From NCBI GenBank assembly GCA_014239365.1, contig JAAZZB010000031.1, positions 1 through 64,000 of the forward strand: a stretch of 64,000 nucleotides of DNA, read 5' to 3'. This document shows positions 17,800-25,794 of the stretch, piece by piece. Both the position numbers and the translations under genes were made by a program. The notes beneath the pieces are model-generated. The model saw only the letters and a program-made list of their open reading frames with translations. It searched no databases and was not told the origin of the DNA. The first letter of the stretch is position 1. Every line of letters begins with the position of its first letter. Source of the DNA: Verrucomicrobiia bacterium. Its GTDB lineage: Bacteria; Verrucomicrobiota; Verrucomicrobiia; Limisphaerales; UBA1100.

Positions 17800-18963
17800 T
17801 TATGAACACGTTGCGGCGTTGATGTCGTTTGGTGAAAAAGCGTGTTCCAGTTCTCTCAAAACGTCACTAGACATATCTTTTTCCCATTGATCACGAATCA
17901 GGTTTACCTCCATTTTGGAAATCAACTTCATCGAGGTTTTTTCCTGAATGCCGAGAAGCTCATCCAAGAGCATTTGGCGGGCTTCCAGAGTGATTGGCCC
18001 AAGGCCGGGTTGGCCATTTCGGCGTATCTTGCTCCGGCATTCCGGATTTTCTGACACATCCATTAGTCGATTCCGAAATTCGGCCAAAGGTAGCAGATGC
18101 TCGTGTCCTGCTGAAATGAGGGACTCGATTGAGTTATCTTTTTTCACCACTGTACAAGTCCAGCAACCGAATCGCGCCGAACTGCTGCCACACGAAGGCG
18201 CATCATTATTGCTCATTACAAATGGGCACTCATCGCCCAAAGCATTCCGGTAAAGAGTCACCAAGTCCCGATAACTCCCACCCCAAGGCGGCCTACACTG
18301 TAGCAGTGTAATCCAAACTTCATCCGTGGTGATGTTTTTGATTGGGGAAAAAACCCAACAGCCTTTATGGTCGGCGTGTGGTGACAGTCGGCCCTCCGCT
18401 TTTGCTTCGTGTTTCTTTATATTCGCGGCACGCGCGGACGATTCGGAAATCCGCACGCCAAGCAATAGAACAGCTTCCCCATTTTCCGAAACTTGATCCC
18501 GAATAAATTTTGAAGTCGGTCGAATTTTCATCCGATCCGTGCACCAGCGAAATGATCGATTCGGCGCGGGATATCCTTTACCCAGCAGGTTTACCCAAAA
18601 AGTTTCCTCAATTTTTGGGGATGTTTTCACCACCTTCACCGGCACACGCAAGGCTTCGACATTCTCCGAAAGGTCTGCGAGTTGCCGATCCACAAACTCC
18701 TGAAACACAGGCGACTCCACCAGCGTGTCGTTGCAAACTATATAAACAGGCCTTTTCCGTTCATCCGGTGAAACTGTCAGCAGCATCTCCACTACAAAAT
18801 GAAGCAGTAGCGTGGAATCCTTTCCGCCTGAAAACCCGATTATCCAAGGCTTGGAATGGGGTTCCAAATATTCTTCGCGAATCTCCTGACGAACGGCCTT
18901 TAACTTTTCAAGCCACGCATCAAGATCAACCGGTGTTTTTTTATCAGACATCATTGGGAGCAT
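17800..18963 (-). CDS. dndC: DNA phosphorothioation sulfurtransferase DndC
   Basis: This 387-residue PAPS-reductase-family protein has the PP-loop GFSGGKDSTLLLHF (about 43-56), then VYIVCNDTLVESP, the FRWCTDRMKIRPT segment and the C-terminal cysteine cluster SCGSSSARFGCWTC expected to hold a 4Fe-4S centre with the upstream Cys. DndC activates the DNA backbone and transfers sulfur delivered by the cysteine desulfurase DndA, which is not in this window (a housekeeping IscS may serve). Start choice is uncertain: TTG 18969, ATG 18963, 18954 and 18951 are all in frame and none has a strong ribosome site. It is the first gene of the cluster and lies behind a long hairpin leader. Confidence 0.92.
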   Translation of the reverse strand: MLPMMSDKKTPVDLDAWLEKLKAVRQEIREEYLEPHSKPWIIGFSGGKDSTLLLHFVVEMLLTVSPDERKRPVYIVCNDTLVESPVFQEFVDRQLADLSENVEALRVPVKVVKTSPKIEETFWVNLLGKGYPAPNRSFRWCTDRMKIRPTSKFIRDQVSENGEAVLLLGVRISESSARAANIKKHEAKAEGRLSPHADHKGCWVFSPIKNITTDEVWITLLQCRPPWGGSYRDLVTLYRNALGDECPFVMSNNDAPSCGSSSARFGCWTCTVVKKDNSIESLISAGHEHLLPLAEFRNRLMDVSENPECRSKIRRNGQPGLGPITLEARQMLLDELLGIQEKTSMKLISKMEVNLIRDQWEKDMSSDVLRELEHAFSPNDINAATCS

Positions 18964-18984
18964 CGCCAACGCTGTCCAGATAGT

Positions 18985-19027
18985 CCTGTAGTAGAAGGGG
19001 CGTGACCTACTTACGCCCCACTACAGG
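18985..19027 (-). promoter_or_regulatory. Hairpin A in the dndC leader
   Basis: Two stacked perfect stems can be drawn: CCTGTAGT (18985-18992) with ACTACAGG (19020-19027), and GGGGCGT (18997-19003) with ACGCCCC (19013-19019), around a 9-base loop. In the dndC transcript it would lie about 20 bases before the start codon. Its ACTAC arm is shared with hairpin B, so both cannot form fully at once. Confidence 0.7.
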
Positions 19028-19123
19028 CACTGGTATGCCCTCCAAGGAACGCTTTCGGGCACGCCCGATTGGGGCGTGCCTTCATCTCCGTCCTTGGAGT
19101 AGAAATTACCAGTTTCGTAGTGG
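19018..19123 (-). promoter_or_regulatory. Hairpin B: four-tier nested inverted repeat in the dndC leader
   Basis: Four perfect arm pairs lie inside each other: CCACTAC (19018-19024) with GTAGTGG (19117-19123), ACTGGTA (19029-19035) with TACCAGT (19107-19113), CTCCAAGGA (19040-19048) with TCCTTGGAG (19091-19099), and GGCACGCCC (19058-19066) with GGGCGTGCC (19072-19080). This would make a long rod with internal loops. Whether it acts as RNA (leader, switch, ncRNA) or DNA (cruciform, element end) is not shown by the sequence. Confidence 0.7.
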
Positions 19124-19268
19124 ACAGCAGCTGAAACGACGCAAATCGCTAAAACTGTATGTTTTGTGCCAGCATTGCTGACGTGGAGAATGCTAGTCAT
19201 CATGGGGCTAATGACAAGGCCAAATTATTTCAACCGAATGCTCGACGTTTTTTAATCGAAGGCAAACT

Positions 19269-19320
19269 CGCCGTAGGCGGCAGCGCGATTTATGTGCGGA
19301 GCAATAAAATTAGTGAGTAG
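19269..19320 (+). pseudogene. Fragment of the PQQ-protein 3' end
   Basis: This stretch repeats the last 64 bases of the gene at 12623-13810 (about VGGGAIYVRSN onward to the stop), with one internal 12-bp loss and one substitution. It has no start and no upstream coding part. It is a duplication scar of the island insertion and not a functional gene. Confidence 0.8.
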
Positions 19321-19377
19321 GGAATAGGGAGTGGGGAGTAGCAATTGGCCCGAAGGGTAACCGCCCGCCAACGAATT

Positions 19378-19424
19378 GTAGCCCGGCCCGGTGGCCCGGG
19401 ACCCGGCCCACCGGGCCGGGCTAC
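19378..19424. repeat. Family 1 palindromic repeat
   Basis: GTAG...CTAC-bounded palindrome inside the right direct repeat, the near-identical partner of 13868-13914. Confidence 0.85.
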
Positions 19425-19439
19425 ATTGGCGCGCCCTAC

Positions 19440-21278
19440 CTAATCGCCGCCCGCCGGTTCGGCTCTTCCCGGCAATTCTAATTCGTCGGATTGGAAAAAA
19501 CTTTGGTAGAGGCGCGGGATTAAAAATTTCAACACGCTCGCCACGGGGACGGCGAAGATCATTCCGGCGAGCCCAGCGAAGAGGCCGCCTAATAATACCA
19601 CGATGAGCGTTTCCAAAATATTGAGGCCGAGCGCTTCGCCGACGAATGCGGGATAAAGGAAGAGTTGTTCAACAATCAAATTCATCGTCACGTACGTGGC
19701 CCCGACAAGCCCGAGCAGCGTGAGATCCGCGTGGCCGGTGATGACGCAAACGCCGATAGTGAGCACCACGCTAACGAGCGGCCCGAGGAAAGGCAGCAGC
19801 ACGGTGAGGCCCGCCACCATCCCGAGCGGCACGGCGTAGGGCACACCGAGCAACAGAAAAGCGGAAATGTAAATTGCGGTTTCGATGATGATGATCCACA
19901 GATAACCACGCACCCAGGTTTTGAGCTTGAAGAAAACTTCGTTGATGACTTCGGCGGCGCTGCGGAGGGTTTCCTCGCTGGTGGTGGGCAGCCACGAGGT
20001 TTCGAAAAGGCTTTGCACGAGGTAATCGCCTTCTTTGGTGTCGGCGCTGTCAGCACTGTGGCGGCGATGGTACGCGGCCATTTTGCCGAGGAAAAATGAG
20101 AAGAAGAAAATCGCCAGCAGCGTGTTGAGTAAAAAATTTCCAATCGTGCCAAGGATGGAGGCCGCGGCGGCCAAGGCTTTGCCGGTGCTGCTCATCACGG
20201 ATTTTTTTTCGCCGACACTTTCGCCGGAGCCACTCATAAATTTCTCTTTTAGATTTTCAAATGCTTTCGGGTCGTCGAGCGTGGTTTTGAGTTCCTTGGC
20301 GGCATCGCCGATAAGCGGCGCGCCGGTGGCTTTGCCCACGAGGCCGGCGAGTTGCGTGCGGGCTTTGTCGGCATCAATTTCTTTGGGCTTCACACTGATG
20401 GTGACCACCACCAAACCACCCACAATGAGCAACAGCGCCAGCACCACGGAAAGCACCGTGGCATTGCACGCGCGACTGATGGCGGATTGAATGCGTTCGT
20501 CTTCCGTTTCGGATTTAAGCGCGGCGGGTTTGGTTTTGCGGAAGAGCCCGCTCACGGTGCGGATAATCCATGCGATGGGTTTCACGATCAAAAATTTCGC
20601 CAAACCGAAGAGCTTAGCGAGGATACCATTTTCCAAAAAACTGCGCGTGTAACGCTGCTGCAATGGCAGGAAAAAATACGCCAGAATAAGCCCGAACAAA
20701 ACCGCCTTCAAAAAAGTAGCGGTAAGAATAAAAATACCGATCACCACCACCGACGCAATGAGGCCGGTGCTGCTGCGCACGAGTTTCATCCGGCGATTAT
20801 GATGCTCAAGCGCGGCGGCTTCCTCGCGTTGGAAAGTTTCTTCGGGGATGCCCAGCTCGCGCGCGATGCGGTGCATACAATCCTCCTCGGCCTTGGCGTA
20901 TTGGTTGTCGGCGAAGGCGGCGGTGAACAGGGCGCGCAGGAGAATTTCTTTTTCCTCGGCGGTGAGTGAGGCCAATCCGGCGCAGACTTCGGCGAGGTCG
21001 GGCGCTTTGTCTTCGGCCAGCATTTGCTGGAGCTGCGCGGCGGCCGCTTCGCCGTACACATCGCGCACCAACGTGGCCACGGCTTGTTGTTCGGTGGAGG
21101 ACACCGTGCCATCGGCGCGCAGTACGACGACAAAAAGCTGCAGCATATTTTGCAGCAACACTTTTTCATCCGGATCGCCCGCGTGATGCGCGATGACCTC
21201 GCGCACGGAATCCACTGCTTTGGATAACGGGTTTACCAGCGTACCGGTGGCCCGCGAAAAAAACGACGGTGTCTCCAT
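19440..21278 (-). CDS. TerB-like domain fused to an AI-2E family membrane protein
   Basis: This 612-residue protein starts with a soluble helical region (about 20-155) whose LQNMLQLFVVVLRADGTVSSTEQQAV and LLRALFTAAFADNQYAKAEEDCMHRIARELG, read as two halves, resemble a TerB/tellurite-resistance helical domain. The rest (about 170-600) has the AI-2E/PerM permease pattern: paired N-terminal helices, the central helices around LNTLLAIFFFSFFLGK, then LPFLGPLVSVVLTIG, LIVEQLFLYPAFVGEALGLN and the final GLFAGLAGMIFAVPVASVLKFLIPRL. Such proteins are membrane exporters or ion antiporters with varied substrates. The N-terminal fusion is unusual. Its 3' end is part of the right direct repeat. Confidence 0.82.
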   Translation of the reverse strand: METPSFFSRATGTLVNPLSKAVDSVREVIAHHAGDPDEKVLLQNMLQLFVVVLRADGTVSSTEQQAVATLVRDVYGEAAAAQLQQMLAEDKAPDLAEVCAGLASLTAEEKEILLRALFTAAFADNQYAKAEEDCMHRIARELGIPEETFQREEAAALEHHNRRMKLVRSSTGLIASVVVIGIFILTATFLKAVLFGLILAYFFLPLQQRYTRSFLENGILAKLFGLAKFLIVKPIAWIIRTVSGLFRKTKPAALKSETEDERIQSAISRACNATVLSVVLALLLIVGGLVVVTISVKPKEIDADKARTQLAGLVGKATGAPLIGDAAKELKTTLDDPKAFENLKEKFMSGSGESVGEKKSVMSSTGKALAAAASILGTIGNFLLNTLLAIFFFSFFLGKMAAYHRRHSADSADTKEGDYLVQSLFETSWLPTTSEETLRSAAEVINEVFFKLKTWVRGYLWIIIIETAIYISAFLLLGVPYAVPLGMVAGLTVLLPFLGPLVSVVLTIGVCVITGHADLTLLGLVGATYVTMNLIVEQLFLYPAFVGEALGLNILETLIVVLLGGLFAGLAGMIFAVPVASVLKFLIPRLYQSFFQSDELELPGRAEPAGGD

Positions 21279-21357
21279 TCCAACCTCTTTGAGCGAAGGT
21301 TAAGCCCCGCGCCCACGCAAACAAGGGCGCATTATTCACAGAATGGATTTTTGGGTG

Positions 21358-22257
21358 CTACTTTTTGAGATAGCGCGCATCGCTTTCCTTGAGAAACTTC
21401 GCGCGCGCTTTGGCCTCATCAAAATTTTCCGCAAGACCGTAACGCTCGGAAACCGCGTCCATGGCGTTGGGCTGGTATGCGACTTCCGGCAGTCTGACGG
21501 TGGTGGCGGTTTCCTTTGCCTTCATTTTGCCGGCAGTGACGGTGAGTAAATTATTTTTGTGCTCAAATGTGATGCCTGCATTCTGAAAAACTTTAAGGTC
21601 ATTTGCATCCATTCCACGAAAATTATCTTGGGTCAATGGCAATCGAAATCGCAATTGCTGACCTTCGAGAGTGAGATATTTCATTTTGGCGTGAGCCGAT
21701 TTTTCGAGCAACTCGATGTTAGGATCGCCTTCTTCGAAATCGCCGAACGGACCGTTTCCATTCAAAATCTGGCCTTGGATGAGGGTGTTTGTTTCACGAA
21801 TTATTTTTGCCGCATTGCGAATGGTGACTTGTTGCGTGGCGGAGAGTTGCTCTTTCTCATTGAGATAAAATGGGCCGTTTTTGACGGTGACACTTTTCCG
21901 AATGAGTTTGGCCAAACCCAAAAGTTGATGCGCCTGCTCCGCTTTAGCCTTGGGTTCGATGCCCGCCTGCACTTTGGCTTCGATCTCCTTAATATATCTG
22001 TCGAGGTCATCGGCATTGTATTCGAAAACCCAATTGGCAAAGAAAAACGTCCGTTGGCCGTTGACTACGGAGTGGAGTTGTTCGCGTTCGTTTTTGCTAA
22101 GGCCGTGCTCTTGGTCTTCGCCGTGAATGCCTTCGTAGTGTTGCCAAATGACGAGAGTATCGGCCTCGGAATAATGGCGGAAGACGAGGGTTTGTTTTTC
22201 AAATTCAATACAGCCGGGCAGCAGCAGCACGGCAAGGCAGGTAATGAGTTTCTTCAT
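21358..22257 (-). CDS. Lipoprotein of unknown function
   Basis: This 299-residue protein has a lipoprotein signal, MKKLITCLAVLLLPGC, with the lipobox L-P-G-C at residues 13-16. ATG 22257 was chosen for that reason, although the frame is open upstream. The mature part contains KQTLVFRHYSEADTLVIWQHYEGIHGE, a helical middle and a strand-rich end with GITFEHKNNLLTVTAGK. I do not recognise the family. It faces the LysM/Sel1 lipoprotein gene across an 82-bp divergent gap. Confidence 0.8.
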   Translation of the reverse strand: MKKLITCLAVLLLPGCIEFEKQTLVFRHYSEADTLVIWQHYEGIHGEDQEHGLSKNEREQLHSVVNGQRTFFFANWVFEYNADDLDRYIKEIEAKVQAGIEPKAKAEQAHQLLGLAKLIRKSVTVKNGPFYLNEKEQLSATQQVTIRNAAKIIRETNTLIQGQILNGNGPFGDFEEGDPNIELLEKSAHAKMKYLTLEGQQLRFRLPLTQDNFRGMDANDLKVFQNAGITFEHKNNLLTVTAGKMKAKETATTVRLPEVAYQPNAMDAVSERYGLAENFDEAKARAKFLKESDARYLKK

Positions 22258-22339
22258 AATGAAAAAAGAATGCGCGCGGGCGGGGCGGCGGGCAAGGGGA
22301 AAACTTGCGGTGAAGCGGCTGATGCCGTAAGGTGGCGAT

Positions 22340-23284
22340 ATGATGACGAGGGGCAAATGGAATTCATTAACAAGGAATTCAACTAAATGGGTGCTGCTGG
22401 CGGTGGTGCTTGCGGGCGCGTGGGGCTGCAGCAAACCGGACTACGATGGCAACCGCGTGAAGGACGCCGCATCGGGGCATCGGCCCAGCCAGATTGAATG
22501 GGGCAATATTTTTCTGGAAGGGAACAACGATAAATATCCGCAGGACTCCGCGAAGGCCGCGCAGTGGTTTATGCTGGCGGGCACGGAAACCAATTACACG
22601 GTGGCCAGCGGCGAATCGCGCTGGCAAGTGAACGATCGGTTTGGCATTCCGCTGGAGTTGATTCGCGCGGCCAATCCGGATGTGGATATGAACCGAATCA
22701 AAGGCGGCGAGAAAATTGTAATCCCCGGCGCACGCATCGCGCAGTTTAATTTGGGGATGCTCTACGAACAAGGCAAGGGGGTGAAAAAAGACCACCCGCT
22801 TGCGGCGAAATGGCACACGCGCGCCGCCAAAGCCGGGCTTGCGGATGCGCAGTTTGCACTGGGCTATTTGCTGGAAAAAGGCACGGCGAGCGGCACGATA
22901 TTGGATACACCGGATTTCGTGAATGCGGTGCATTGGTACAGCCGCGCCGCCAATCAAGGCTTTGGCCCGGCTCAGCAAAACCTCGCCCAACTATTTATGA
23001 AAGGGCAGGGTACCACGCAGGATTTAGTGCAGGCATACAAATGGTTTGCCCTCGCCGGACGCAATGCCAAGGCATACCAAATGCCGCTCAGCTCCAAGGC
23101 GCGGTTTAAGAAAGAATTATCCGAAAAGGAATGGGCTGCAAAATTGAACCACGACGAGAAGCTGAAAGAAACTGAGAAAAATATGGCAACCGCCACGGCC
23201 CGCCTCGAAGGCGCTATGCCGCCGGCAGATATTACGCGCGCCAAACAGTTAGTGGAAACCTTCGTCGCCAAGCGCGAGAAATAA
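22340..23284 (+). CDS. Lipoprotein with LysM domain and Sel1 repeats
   Basis: This 314-residue protein has a lipobox (VVLAGAWGC, Cys about 30). A LysM-like module follows (about 85-130: YTVASGESRWQVNDRFGIPLELIRAANPD with KGGEKIVIPG). Sel1/TPR-like repeats come next: AQFNLGMLYEQGKGVKKDHPLAAKW, AQFALGYLLEKGTASG, NAVHWYSRAANQGFGPAQQNLAQLF, KGQGTTQDLVQAYKWFALAG, each read in short blocks. LysM binds peptidoglycan and Sel1 repeats bind proteins, so it is probably an envelope scaffold. The LysM module is placed between Sel1-type repeats, since DSAKAAQWFMLAG precedes it. The downstream MscS gene follows after 21 bases. Confidence 0.86.
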   Translation: MMTRGKWNSLTRNSTKWVLLAVVLAGAWGCSKPDYDGNRVKDAASGHRPSQIEWGNIFLEGNNDKYPQDSAKAAQWFMLAGTETNYTVASGESRWQVNDRFGIPLELIRAANPDVDMNRIKGGEKIVIPGARIAQFNLGMLYEQGKGVKKDHPLAAKWHTRAAKAGLADAQFALGYLLEKGTASGTILDTPDFVNAVHWYSRAANQGFGPAQQNLAQLFMKGQGTTQDLVQAYKWFALAGRNAKAYQMPLSSKARFKKELSEKEWAAKLNHDEKLKETEKNMATATARLEGAMPPADITRAKQLVETFVAKREK

Positions 23285-23305
23285 ACGCGGCGCCCCCTTC
23301 ACACG

Positions 23306-24418
23306 ATGGAACTTTGGAACTCACACATCCTCCCGCGGTTGACGGCGGTGGAAGTCATTGAGTGGTTTACCTTCGCGGTGAATATCCTCGTTTATATTTT
23401 CTCCAAAAAAATTGCCTCGCGCTACGGTGCCATTCAAGACGAGACGCGGATGAAATCACGCCTGCGTATTTTGCACGGGTTCAACCTCATTGTGTTCATC
23501 ACCTTCATCCTCTCGGTGGTCATCCACAGCTCACGATTCCCCGCTGAGCAAATCAGCCAAACCTGCCTCACACTGCTGTGCGCGTATTTGGTCATCCACC
23601 TTGCAGAGGCACTGCTGCTCAAGAGATACGGCAAGGCCATTTCCGTGATGAATTACTCGCGCCGCGTAGAAACCTCCACCTCGCGCACGCTGGAATTGCT
23701 GGCGCACTTCGTCATCCTCGTCGGTGCAGTGGTGGTGCTCATCAACGTGTGGGGACTCACCAGCTCGCTGCAAACCACCGGCGTGCTTGGCTTTCTCGCG
23801 TTGCTGGTATTCATCACCAAAGATTATTGGATGCGCGATTTTCTCAGCGGCATCCTGCTCATCAGCAGTGAACGCCTCGAACGCGGTGATGTGATTGCCA
23901 TCCCCGCCGAGGACGTGCTCGGCATCGTACTTGAAATTCGCACGCGCCAAACCCACGTGCGCGATCTTGTACACGGCCACGACATGATGCTGCCCAACGC
24001 CTTTTTGCTCACCCACCGCGTGGATCTTTATAAGCAAAACCCCGCCGGACCCTTCAAGGATTATGTGGATTTTAAAATCGCCTACGGCACGCCTGTGAAA
24101 ACCGTGCGCGACTTTTTGCAAGCCGTCCACCAACAAGCCGCTGCTGCTGGCGAGGAGATGGATGCCAAGCGGGAAGCCCATATCGCCCTCAAGGAAAACG
24201 GCGACCACGCCGCGCGCTGGCGGTTGGGTTATGTGTTGAACACACCGGAAAAACTGCTGGCCGCGCGCGATGCGGTTAATCTCGCCGCGTACGAATTACA
24301 GGAAAAATTCGGCCTCGACATCAGCACGCCCACCACTCACTTGGTGGAATCGCGCGCGGGCAATTCAGCCAGCACTTCGAGCAGTGTGGAGCACACCAAG
24401 TCGCCGGATAAATCATAG
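23306..24418 (+). CDS. Small-conductance mechanosensitive channel (MscS) family protein
   Basis: This 370-residue protein has about four N-terminal membrane helices (about 17-35, 55-75, 90-110 and 130-150) and then the pore/beta-domain region: TTGVLGFLALLVFITKDYWMRDFLSGILLI, RGDVIAIPAEDVLGIVLEIRTRQTHVRDL and MLPNAFLLTHRV, read in blocks. This matches MscS-type channels that release solutes on membrane tension. The C-terminus ends in a Ser/Thr-rich tail. Its last 82 bases overlap the 3' end of the convergent gene at 24337. Confidence 0.85.
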   Translation: MELWNSHILPRLTAVEVIEWFTFAVNILVYIFSKKIASRYGAIQDETRMKSRLRILHGFNLIVFITFILSVVIHSSRFPAEQISQTCLTLLCAYLVIHLAEALLLKRYGKAISVMNYSRRVETSTSRTLELLAHFVILVGAVVVLINVWGLTSSLQTTGVLGFLALLVFITKDYWMRDFLSGILLISSERLERGDVIAIPAEDVLGIVLEIRTRQTHVRDLVHGHDMMLPNAFLLTHRVDLYKQNPAGPFKDYVDFKIAYGTPVKTVRDFLQAVHQQAAAAGEEMDAKREAHIALKENGDHAARWRLGYVLNTPEKLLAARDAVNLAAYELQEKFGLDISTPTTHLVESRAGNSASTSSSVEHTKSPDKS

Positions 24419-25794
24419 TCGCAGGTGGTCACCCACGCGTCGTACGATGCGTTTCCGGTGGGATGCTTTTCGCCGTGCACCACGCGGGCGAGCACTTTTT
24501 CTTCCGTAATGGCCGGCTCAAAAGGCTCGTCTGGAATCCAGCCTTTCAACCCATGCACCACCCCCGGGCGCGGATCCACCATATGCAGCGCGCAGGAATT
24601 GCTGTACGGCATCACGTAGCTATCGCACAGGCTGAAACACGCCAGCGCCTCGGTGAACGAACGCCCGACTGCGTCAATGATGCGCGCGTCGGTTTGCGCA
24701 TCGGTTTGCAAAATTTCATCCGCGCTCGCACGCACATCGCCCATCCCATCCAAAATAAATGCCGCGCGCGGATACTCTTTCGTGACCGCCTCAACCAACC
24801 GACTCAAGTGCGCGCCTTCGTCCACCCACTTGCGATTGTGCGCGCGCAGCGTCAGCCACACCACCGGCCAACGATCGCGCAGCTCCGCCCGCATTTGCGC
24901 GTGCTCCGCCGGATGCCGCCGCCGAAAGCCCTCCTGCAACGCCGCCTGCATCGCTGCGGGCATATGCGATTTACATCCCATTCGGCCCACCAACAAGCCC
25001 CGCTCCAGCACCGCATCAAAAAAAGTGACCGCCCACGGCACCTCGGATTCATCGAGGGAAATGTCCTCGCGCGCCACTTCCCCAGGCAGTTGCTCCGACA
25101 AACCGAGGGCATCAAAGGGGCCGGTCAACAACGCCGCCGCAGAGTGGTTTGGGTTGAAGAGCTTCCACAACATCGGGAACTCCTCGCGCAATTGATGGCC
25201 GACGTTGGGGTGAAACGCCTGCGTCAGCACCAACCGATGCTCCGCCTCGCCCGCGCAATAATCGGCCACCGCCGCCTCGCGGCCAAGCATCAGCTCTTCC
25301 AACATCCGGCAGCTCATCGCCAGCCGCGCCGGTTCCCAGCCCATTTGCAAAACCGGATGCGCGTGGTTCATAATACTCACGACCTGTTTGCGTTTGGGAA
25401 AATAAAATCCCACCAAGCGCGGCGGATGAAAGCCGACAATTAAATAATGCTCCTCGGGTTCATCGAACCGATAGAACACCGGATTCAAAACCGTGTCGCC
25501 ATGGGCCGGAAACGAGCAGCGCGTGGTGATCGATTTGCCGGTCTCAAGGTGAAACGATTGCAAATAACCGCGCTGCACGAGATCGATTTGAAACCGATAC
25601 ACCCCGTGCCGCCAATCCGCATTCGGCAGCTCCGATTCCATTTCCTGAAAATGCACCAGCGCGCGGCGCAGTCCTTCGGGGTACGGAATGTCCGAACGCC
25701 ACGGGGTTCGGTTCGCTTCGCCAAATGAAACGCCCGGGCAACTGGAAAAATCAAACGCCTCGAGAACCGCGATGTCTGTCGGCGCATCGCTCAT
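24337..25794 (-). CDS. Large conserved-looking protein, family not recognised
   Basis: This 485-residue soluble protein has no signal peptide. Visible blocks include FDEPEEHYLIVGFHPPRLVGFYFPKRKQ, GREAAVADYCAGEAEHRLVLTQAF, then VVWLTLRAHNRKWVDEGAHLSRLVEAV and AFILDGMGDV, and near the end ACFSLCDSYVMPYSNSCALHMV (each read in short pieces). The last third, with a search for a P-Y-S-N-S-C motif after an ILDG strand, recalls GT-B glycosyltransferases, but this is weak. Its ATG overlaps the hemB stop (ATGA), so it is probably translated with hemB. Its 3' end overlaps the MscS gene by 82 bases. Confidence 0.7.
   Translation of the reverse strand: MSDAPTDIAVLEAFDFSSCPGVSFGEANRTPWRSDIPYPEGLRRALVHFQEMESELPNADWRHGVYRFQIDLVQRGYLQSFHLETGKSITTRCSFPAHGDTVLNPVFYRFDEPEEHYLIVGFHPPRLVGFYFPKRKQVVSIMNHAHPVLQMGWEPARLAMSCRMLEELMLGREAAVADYCAGEAEHRLVLTQAFHPNVGHQLREEFPMLWKLFNPNHSAAALLTGPFDALGLSEQLPGEVAREDISLDESEVPWAVTFFDAVLERGLLVGRMGCKSHMPAAMQAALQEGFRRRHPAEHAQMRAELRDRWPVVWLTLRAHNRKWVDEGAHLSRLVEAVTKEYPRAAFILDGMGDVRASADEILQTDAQTDARIIDAVGRSFTEALACFSLCDSYVMPYSNSCALHMVDPRPGVVHGLKGWIPDEPFEPAITEEKVLARVVHGEKHPTGNASYDAWVTTCDYDLSGDLVCSTLLEVLAELPARDSTK

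Larger units (their letters stand above)
18964..19268. other. Non-coding leader between dndC and the right direct repeat
   Basis: About 300 bases without a convincing gene. The half next to dndC holds hairpins A and B. The rest (19124-19268) is AT-richer and has a smaller inverted repeat, AGCATT...AATGCT near 19172-19195, but nothing else recognised. A 60-codon frame on the minus strand here is poor and is not called. Confidence 0.6.
19269..19463. repeat. Direct repeat, right copy, bounding the dnd island
   Basis: Same orientation as 13747-13953. It contains a remnant of the PQQ gene 3' end (19269-19320, with a 12-bp deletion relative to the intact gene), the GGGAATAGGGAGTGGGG word, a family 1 palindrome (19378-19424) and the true 3' end of the downstream AI-2E-type gene. 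Together with the left copy it brackets dndC through dndE. Recombination between the two copies would remove the island and restore one intact intergenic junction. Confidence 0.9.

Noticed and set aside
13747..19463. Idea that a CRISPR array lies in the island
   Set aside because: The repeats are only two copies of one long junction and there are no regularly spaced short repeats or cas genes.
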